NCBI GenBank assembly: GCA_002007465.1
Contig: LNAC01000336.1
Span: forward strand, 194,081-258,080
Source: Ailurus styani
Lineage: Eukaryota > Chordata > Mammalia > Carnivora > Ailuridae
Direction of reading: 5' to 3'
Length of the DNA stretch: 64,000 nt
The notes under the pieces are model-generated. The model did no database searches. It was not told where the DNA came from and saw only the letters and a list, made by a program, of their open reading frames with translations. Below, in pieces: positions 57,392-64,000 of the stretch. Numbering within the stretch: position 1 is the first letter of the stretch; every line of letters begins with the position of its first letter. Made by a program: the position numbers and the translations under genes.

Positions 57392-59078
57392 ATGATGAAG
57401 CTTAGGCATAAGTGTCAGAGAAGAAGTGACCAGGTAATGAGGTTTTAAATTAGTTCAGTCTCCCTGCAGCACCCTCAGGCTGCTTTTGTCTTGTCTACCC
57501 AGTGGATGTCACCCCCCATTTCTTAGTGCCACCTCTTCTTCACGGGAGCAGAGCCTGGACAATTGTACCCATAAGAAGGAAAAGTAAGTTTATTCTTCAG
57601 CCAAGAGTTGGTGCAAAGGCCTGCTACAAAGTCACACTGGGCAAATGAGTTTCAAGCCACCGATCAGTTAAAAAAAAACCAAACAAACTAGTAGATGGGG
57701 AAGAAAATATTGGAATAAAATATTTCCGATAAAATAATGGAAATGTTGAAGAACATAGCATGAGGACCAGGATCTGATCTGTGGGCTACTAATGAGTGAC
57801 CTGGTCTTGAGATAGTCACTTCTGTTGGGGAGGCGGGTAGGCTCTTGTGCTCTTATGAGGGAGAAGAAGAGAAATTAATGTCTCTTTTCTGTATGAGTTT
57901 GTGAGTTTTCATTGTGGAATAAAATTCGCTTATGTGGGTTCTACCAACATTGCAAAACCTGGCCCCATTCTCTTTTATCTTCCCATATGCCTGTTGTGGG
58001 ATAAATTCTCTGAAGCTCTCTAGCTTTTATCAGTATAAGTCACTCCAATGATGAAATTCTGCCAAAAGAAAAAAAGTTAACTTAAAGAAATACCTCTCAT
58101 GAAGGTATTATATTGGGATTCTTAAAAATGGTTCTGAGGAAAGATTTTTTAAGACAGTGGTAAACAGTGGAATACTTATTTCTGAACACAGACCATTTCT
58201 CATTAAATCATCCCTGCTCTACTTGCTGCTAACTCCAGTCCTGCTTCAAGGACTCAGCTAAGTTCAACTCATGCGTCCATGTAGCCTGGCCTTCATTTCC
58301 TCATTGTTCATCAAATACTTTTATTGATTACTCATGCACAGTGATCCTGCCCATGTGTTTGGTACTCAGGAGGGCAAATGCCGTTCCTGTTCTTAAGGAA
58401 ACTCTGGGTTTCCAGCAGCTTCCCTGAAAGTGAAAGGGAGAGTCACCTGGGTTCTTTGTTCCTGTTGTCAGGGAAGAATGCCTGAAGGGTGGGGGCAAGA
58501 TTCCCCTAAGGAAAAGGGAAAAAGAAGGTGCTTCTAGAGTCAACAAAACATTTTGTACCTAGTGCAAGATTGACTGATGACTCACCCTGCCTTCTAACTT
58601 GTGAATTAACTTGTGATGACTTTGGTGAAAGGTCCAGCTGGAACACTGTCCTTGACCCTGTGCGTGATAGAGCTTGGTCAAGTGTTGGCTTGTGTGGCAC
58701 TGCCTAAACTGAGGGAAATTCTTGAGTGAAGGTGGGACTTAAAGAGTCAGATTGATGCGGGCCAAAAGGAGGGCATCCTGAGCGGGTCGGAGGCATCAAA
58801 TGTGGGATTAAATGTGACACAAATATGGGATGAGCACTCTGACTAGTGACCTTTTGCATCTTGGGAATGGAGAACTCAAACTTCTCCTGAAATTTAACCA
58901 TATAAGTGGTTGAAGAGCAGAGGGTGGGAACTGGAGGCTAACTGTCCCATACCAGAATTTGGGCTCTCCTTAGAAGGAGTGTTCTGTTGGTCAAGAACAT
59001 TCAGAAAGCTCTCCCAATTTTAAATGTTGATCATGTACTTATATTTTTAAATCCTTGTGGTACAAGCAGAAGCTGTCT
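57392..59078. other. Non-coding sequence, no gene seen
   Basis: A possible weak L2 relic at about 58195-58330. Several frames of 60-70 codons on the minus strand are motif-free. Confidence 0.35.
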
Positions 59079-59091
59079 GCTGGGTAGATCT

Positions 59092-59338
59092 CCCCCCCTC
59101 CCCGCCAAGATTATTTTAGAGCATGAGTGCACAGGATGCACAAGTAAGGGGAGGGACAGGAGGAGAGAATCCTCAAGCAGCTTTCCTGCTGAATGAGTAG
59201 GAGTTACATAGGTGGTGAGGGGAGGAAGAGTGTTCTGGGCCGAGGACCACAGGGGCTCAATCCCACAACCCACGAGAGATCATGACCTGAGCTGAAACCG
59301 AGTCAGGCACTTAACTGGCTGAGCCACCCAGGCGCCCC
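59092..59338 (-). mobile_element. Old, rearranged CAN-SINE, antisense
   Basis: 'gattattttagagcatgagt', 'gctcaatcccacaacccacg', 'agatcatgacctgagctgaa', 'ctggctgagccacccaggcg'. At about 246 bases it is longer than other copies because of an extra stretch near 59195-59245. Target-site duplications 'gctgggtagatct' (59079) and 'gctgggtacatct' (59341) differ by one base. Confidence 0.85.
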
Positions 59339-59353
59339 TAGCTGGGTACATCT

Positions 59354-60787
59354 TTTATAAATACTGTCAAATTTGCCTTTGTGACTCTTCATGAAGGTAT
59401 TAAGATTAGTTTGACATACTTCTTCAGTCTTTTCAAGAGATACTTCAAGAATACAGAAGTGGGGGTGAGAGGTGAGCAACTCCAAGCAGAGAGACAAATT
59501 AGAATGATAGCATTTGGTATCTATTTACACCATGATAGAAGGGCAGAAAGAAAACCCTGAAAATAAAATGTTAAACATACATCTTCCTGGTGTTACATGT
59601 GTCCTTTCCATAATTCATGGTGATTAGCTTTGAAGTAGAAAATAGAGACAATAAGAAGACTATTTGGGTATGTTTAAGGCTCTTTCTCCCTTTACTTTTC
59701 GAAAAAGTACCAACTAATTTTACGGTATCAGCGACTCTTGTTTATGCATTTCAGAACAGTGACCTCTTGGGAAAAATAACATTTATTTGGGTGAAGTTGT
59801 AAAACGCACAATTTGTATCTGAAAACCAAAACTTGACAGCAAGTTGCTTGTTGTTTTTTTTTAATCAAACATTTCTGGAAGAAAAAAAAAACATTTCTCA
59901 TTTTTATAGCTAGAAACAGGGTATCGCATAACAAGGATAGAGCTTTTCAATGGTGAAAAATGATGCCAGGAATGACTGGAAGAGATAAATTCTGCACACA
60001 CACTCACAAAATGTTACAACATTCATGCCGTGTGTATCTATTCTTCTGAGATGGCCCTAAGCTACAAGAAAATATATGCTTTCCCACAGAGGGATAGGGT
60101 CCAGACTGCTTGAGTTAAATATCAGGTCCCACTTTCTACAAGGTGCCATAGTTATGAGTATTCACCATAATGCCATGAAATCACATCATAAATCTATGTA
60201 ACCACTTCCTTTTACATTCATTATTTGGGAACAGAGGCAATGCTCAGAATGCGAAGCAGCATCTACCTAGTCTGTTAGAAAGGAAAGGCTTGTAATGCTC
60301 TTTTTTTTTTTTAAACAAACTTATTTTGGCATATTGCACAATAATGAGAATGTATTAAGCCAATTATAACAGGCATAATTTGAAGATGTTTCTTATCTGA
60401 CAAAAAGTTACTTGATTATCTATAAATCTACATGTTATAATTATTTCAACGATAGCTGTATTCATTCTGTCAGTCAAAAATTAAAACGTGAAATACTGTG
60501 GGGGGTTGCATAATAAAGTGTAGCATACTATTGCTACCCTTGGGGCCAGCTTCTCAGCAAAATCATATTTGCATAAAATTCTTCTTGACTACTTAGGTTC
60601 TCATTAAAACTCCTTTTTGCGTGTGTCCTTGGAACAGTCTCTCTGATGCATCTTAATGTTTCTGAGATCTTCTTCAGGAGATAAACCTGCCTCAAGATCC
60701 CTTATCCACCCACCCTATTCAAATTGCTGTCCAAATAGGTTTTCAAATTATTATTTGTACTTCAGGGATGAATACATCACTCTTATT
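59354..60787. other. Unique sequence with conserved-element-like AT-rich core
   Basis: No gene. The part 60310-60620 is AT-rich, free of recognisable repeats and full of homeodomain-like words ('cacaataatgagaatgtatt', 'gccaattataacaggcataa', 'gttataattatttcaacgat', 'aaatcatatttgcataaaat'). It is a candidate enhancer-type conserved element by texture only. Confidence 0.35.
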
Positions 60788-60802
60788 TTAAGGTATATTT
60801 CT

Positions 60803-61002
60803 TTTTTTTTTTAAAGATTTTATTTATTTATTTCACAGAGGGAGAGAGATCACAAGGAGGCAGAGAGGCAGGCAGAGAGAGAGAGGGGGAAGCAGGCTCC
60901 CCGCTGAGCAGGGAGCCCAATGCGGGCCTCGATCCCAGGACCCTGAGATCATGACCTGAGCCGAAAGCAGAGGCATTAACCCACTGAGCTACCCAGGCGC
61001 CC
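60803..61002 (-). mobile_element. CAN-SINE, antisense, mustelid-type, young
   Basis: 'aaagattttatttatttatt', 'gatcacaaggaggcagagag', 'ctcgatcccaggaccctgag', 'aacccactgagctacccagg'. Perfect 15-bp target-site duplication 'ttaaggtatatttct' at 60788-60802 and 61003-61017. Confidence 0.95.
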
Positions 61003-61017
61003 TTAAGGTATATTTCT

Positions 61018-61620
61018 AACTGTAATGAAAAGCTTGGTTTATGGAAATGGAATCTCAGACATTTAAATGAAAAAGGAAGAGAATATATGTGTGGTAGAAA
61101 ATAATACTTTTCAAGGTCCCCTGAAGCCACTCAAAGAATGTAGCTTTCCTATTACTGTTGTGGCATCCGTACTTGTCTTTAAGTGGCATACAACATAGAG
61201 GTAGGATTAACACGTGGTAAATGTTGTCAAACCAATTACCGTATAGCTGTTGACTCTGCTGTGCTGTAAGATCCAGAAAAAGGAAGGGGGTTAAGAAGTG
61301 CTGGAGAAAGAGTCCACATCATCTTGAAGGAGATTAGGAAAGAAACGTAGACACTTTGAATACTGAATTGGCTTTTGGACAATTTTATTACCACTCATTC
61401 CACACCCTTATGAATACAGTCCTGCAGGCTCCCTCAGTTTTCTCTGAAATACCAGTATTATTTTTAAATTGAGAAGCAGTTAGAATCAGAGCTAAGAAGC
61501 TGTGACCATCTCTCACTCAGGCTATTGTAAATGAATTCCATTGATTCATCAGTGAATCCTTGTACACTTCACTAGGCTAGTTCCAATCCATTTAAGAATG
61601 TTCCTCCAGAGGGAAGAAAG
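61018..61620. other. Non-coding sequence, no gene seen
   Basis: No repeat family or exon recognised. Confidence 0.4.
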
Positions 61621-61750
61621 GGGGGGGGAATATACATATATATATACATATATGTATATATATATGTATATATATGTATATATATGTATATATATGTATA
61701 TATATACACACACACATACACACACATATACACACACATATATATATAAT
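61620..61750. repeat. Compound (G)n, (TA/TATG)n, (AC)n microsatellite
   Basis: A G run followed by about 118 bases of strictly alternating purine-pyrimidine sequence made of 'tatatatgta' units passing into 'acacacacatacacacaca'. Many self-complementary segments. Minus-strand Tyr/Ile-rich frames here are artefacts. Confidence 0.95.
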
Positions 61751-62205
61751 TTCTAGACACTAAAATAGACATCTACAAGATATCAGAGTTAACTCTTATT
61801 TTAAATGATTTCACATGTCTTATATACTATTGTATTAGTGCTGGGTTGAAAAACTAAATCCTCCAAGTTGAAAAATGTGCCTACCATGTCAGGTCATCAA
61901 TAGAGGTAGGACAGACCCTAGAATGTCTTTTAAGAACTCCTCTATAGAAGACTGAATTGGCTTGTCCTAGGAGTAAAGTGGGGTGTATATCCCAACATTT
62001 TGACTCTGTTGTGTTCTCAAGAATGTTGAGTCTCTGCTGTGCATTACTTGTGTGGAAACACAGTCATGTGAGACTATGTCTCTAACACTTCAATCCTACC
62101 TTCTCTATTTCTGTTCTTCCTTATTGAAGAAAACTCTCAGGTTTCTCATGTTAACATATAAGACAAGCTGTTATTCTTTATTTGATTCCTAAATAAAAAA
62201 AGTAT
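61751..62205. other. Non-coding sequence, no gene seen
   Basis: Nothing recognisable; AT-rich just before the U6 insertion. Confidence 0.4.
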
Positions 62206-62207
62206 TT

Positions 62208-62224
62208 AAAGTGACACTAATTGA
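62208..62224. repeat. Target-site duplication, left copy
   Basis: 'aaagtgacactaattga', identical to 62252-62268. Preceded by 'tt', giving the TT/AAA-type context cut by L1 endonuclease. Confidence 0.93.
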
Positions 62225-62251
62225 TGTGCTCGCTTCGGCAGCACATATATT
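62225..62251 (+). pseudogene. RNU6 (fragment): U6 snRNA 5'-hairpin retropseudogene (tailless)
   Basis: Bases 62226-62249 match the first 24 nucleotides of mammalian U6 snRNA without a mismatch: 'gtgctcgcttcggcagcaca' followed by 'tata'. U6 is the RNA polymerase III spliceosomal RNA; this part forms its 5' stem-loop. The rest of U6 (about 80 nucleotides) is missing and there is no A-tail. Perfect 17-bp direct repeats flank the insertion, so it arrived by target-primed reverse transcription. No snRNA function is possible from the fragment, and the usual upstream promoter elements are not present. Confidence 0.88.
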
Positions 62252-62268
62252 AAAGTGACACTAATTGA
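62252..62268. repeat. Target-site duplication, right copy
   Basis: 'aaagtgacactaattga', identical to the left copy. Its leading 'aaa' also continues the U6 match, so the 3' boundary of the inserted RNA is ambiguous by a few bases. Confidence 0.93.
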
Positions 62269-62529
62269 AACTGTGCGATTTTAAATATATTTACTAAAGA
62301 GACAATAGTCTTATTAAAACTTAGAATTGTGAAAATTTGACCAAAAAAAAGTAGATGAGGTAAAAAGAACAAATATAAAAGTAACTCAACATGAGAAAAC
62401 AAGATATCTTTAATAGTAACTATATTGGTACTGTAAAAATTAATTGTATTAGAGTTGACATGATTTTCTTTGAAAATAAAAATTAAAACTAGAAGGCTCA
62501 AAACAACTCTGGGAAATTAATCATTGAAC

Positions 62530-63765
62530 TTCATGAACTCAGTTTATGAGCACCGATAGAGTGAATCACATCGTACCCTCAAATCCAGTTTGAGATGGAT
62601 TGCAGATTTAAATAAGAAATGTAAAACAATAAAGCTTTAAGAAGAAAACATGAGAAAAATATCATCATGATCTTGTAGTAAACAAAATTTCTTAATACAT
62701 AAAGTGCTAATGACAGAAATATAAAAATCATACTCATCTAAAGATATCACGAAGAGTGAAAAGGCAGGGGCACCTGGGTGGCTCATTCAGTTAAGCGTCT
62801 GCCATTAGCTTAGGTTGTGATCCTGGAGTCTTGGGATTGAACCCCACATCCGGCTCCCTGCTCAGTGGGGAGTCTGCTTTCCCCTTCCCCTCTGCCCCTC
62901 CCCCTGCTCGTACTCTCTCTCTCTCAAATAAATAAAACCTTAAAAAGTGAAAAGGCAGGCTAGTAGGAGGGGGAAAGGATTACCACAAAGCATATGCTTA
63001 ACGAAGGATTCATAGCCAGAATGTAGAAAGAATTTCTAACAGTTTTAAAAATCAACCCAGCATAAAAATGGGCAACATACTTGAATAGGTACATAATAAT
63101 GGAGAATATCTAAATGGTCAGTAAACACACAAAAATTAATCATAGGGAAATGCAAATTTAAACCATAATGCAATGTATCAAAACTCAATAAAATAAAATG
63201 AACTAAAGAGTACCAAACTGCTGGTAAAAATATGGAGTGATTAAATTTCTCATGCATTTCCAGTAAGAATGTAAATTGGACAACTAACTGTTTTGGAAAA
63301 TAGTTTTAGAATATCTGCTAAAGCTAAGCATATGCATACCTTATGACCCAGCAAGTATACCTGTATATTCAAATGAAATGAGTGTGCTCGTATCCATCAA
63401 AAATCATGTAAGAGAATTAATCACCACAACTCTATTGATAATGCTCTCAGAAAAGCTATCCAAGTAAGGGTATAATGGTCGAATAGATAAAGACATTGTC
63501 ATATATTCACTAATGGAATACTGTATAGCAGCTAAAATGAATGAGCTCTAAGTACATGCAGCAGTGTGGATGAATCTCACAGACAAATTAATGAGTGAGA
63601 GAAAGAGACAAAATTATTCTCTAGAATTAGAAGTTGGGATAGTGGTTTCCCTTAGTCTGGGTGGGAGATGCCTAATGATCAGAAACAGACATGAGCAGGA
63701 CGATTCCTTCCATAGTCTGATTGTGTTCTGTTTTTTGGTATGGGTGTTAACTCTATGAGTATGTT
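62530..63765 (+). mobile_element. Old LINE-1 3' end, split by a CAN-SINE
   Basis: 'gatttaaataagaaatgtaa', 'catgatcttgtagtaaacaa', 'aaaatgggcaacatacttga', 'gggaaatgcaaatttaaacc', 'ataccttatgacccagcaag', 'taatggaatactgtatagca' and 'gtgtggatgaatctcacaga' are the classical order of the end of a mammalian L1 ORF2 and 3' UTR. It is heavily mutated with no ORF, and older than the 28-32 kb copy. Confidence 0.78.
62768..62945 (+). mobile_element. CAN-SINE, sense, inside old L1
   Basis: 'gggcacctgggtggctcatt', 'cttgggattgaaccccacat', 'ccctgctcagtggggagtct' and the end 'caaataaataaaaccttaaa'. The target-site duplication 'gtgaaaaggcag' occurs at 62756-62767 and 62947-62958. Confidence 0.94.
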
Positions 63766-63867
63766 CACCTATTTGAAAACTATGGGATTATGATTGATGT
63801 ACTTTTCTTGAAAACTGAGTGTGATTTGAGTATTCTTCTTGTATGTATATCTTTACACTTATTATGT

Positions 63868-64000
63868 TTTTTTGTTTTTTTTGTTTTTTTTTTTTTAATT
63901 TTATTTTTATTATTTGCCCAAGGGGTACAGGTCTGTGAATCATCAGGCTTACATCTTTCACAGCCCTCACCAAAGCACAAACCCTCCCCAATGTCCATAA
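63868..64000 (-). mobile_element. Carnivore L1 3' end, antisense, cut by the window edge
   Basis: T-rich start ('ttttttttttttttaatttt'), then 'tttgcccaaggggtacaggt', 'ctgtgaatcatcaggcttac' and 'cctccccaatgtccataa'. This is the reverse complement of a young carnivore L1 3' UTR. It continues beyond the window, so its length is unknown. Confidence 0.82.

Noticed and set aside
61549..61772. Tyr/Ile-rich minus-strand frames
   Set aside because: Translation of the TA/TG microsatellite.
1..64000. CRISPR arrays, operons, phage or plasmid modules
   Set aside because: Only mammalian microsatellites and interspersed repeats are present; no spaced palindromic repeats and no clustered bacterial-type ORFs.

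Overview
This looks like nuclear DNA from a carnivoran mammal, most likely a musteloid such as a mustelid. The main evidence is about 19 copies of the carnivore tRNA-derived SINE (CAN-SINE/SINEC). Several carry the head 'ggctcagtgggttaaagcc', which I associate with mustelids and relatives; the musteloid assignment is from memory, the carnivoran one is secure. A carnivore-type LINE-1 and old eutherian repeats (MIR, L2, MLT1, hAT fossils) fit the same picture. There is no bacterial or viral gene organisation: no operons, no long ORFs, no CpG island. I find no protein-coding gene I can support. The longest open frames (up to about 149 codons) lack family motifs or run through repeats.

Layout. 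1-6 kb: an antisense MLT1 LTR, MIRs, simple repeats. 6-12 kb: several SINEs, a hAT fossil, and an 819-bp near-perfect tandem duplication joined by a single N at 10933, very probably an assembly artefact from two haplotypes. 12-21 kb: mostly unique sequence with MIRs, a hAT-like relic and three SINEs. 21.4-25.6 kb: an old antisense LINE-1 broken up by later insertions. 28.2-32.4 kb: a carnivore LINE-1 with an apparently intact 5' end but two large internal losses. 33-43 kb: unique sequence, MIRs and L2s. 43.8-45.6 kb: MLT1, L2 and three SINEs, one holding a 153-N gap. 46.6-47.1 kb: another MLT1. 49.2 kb: a possible isolated exon or coding relic. 51-55 kb: a truncated L1 with clean target-site duplications, an ERV-type LTR and an L2. 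56-61 kb: mostly unique sequence with conserved-element-like texture. 61.6-64 kb: an AT/AC microsatellite, a 24-nt U6 snRNA 5'-hairpin insertion between perfect 17-bp direct repeats, an old L1 3' end split by a SINE, and another L1 tail running off the window.

The genes do not 'work together' here; the window is best read as intergenic or deep-intronic DNA shaped by retrotransposition. The most interesting true biological signal is the tailless U6 micro-insertion at 62225-62251. The most important technical signal is the 10.1-11.75 kb duplication. I saw no undescribed biological system that I can defend.
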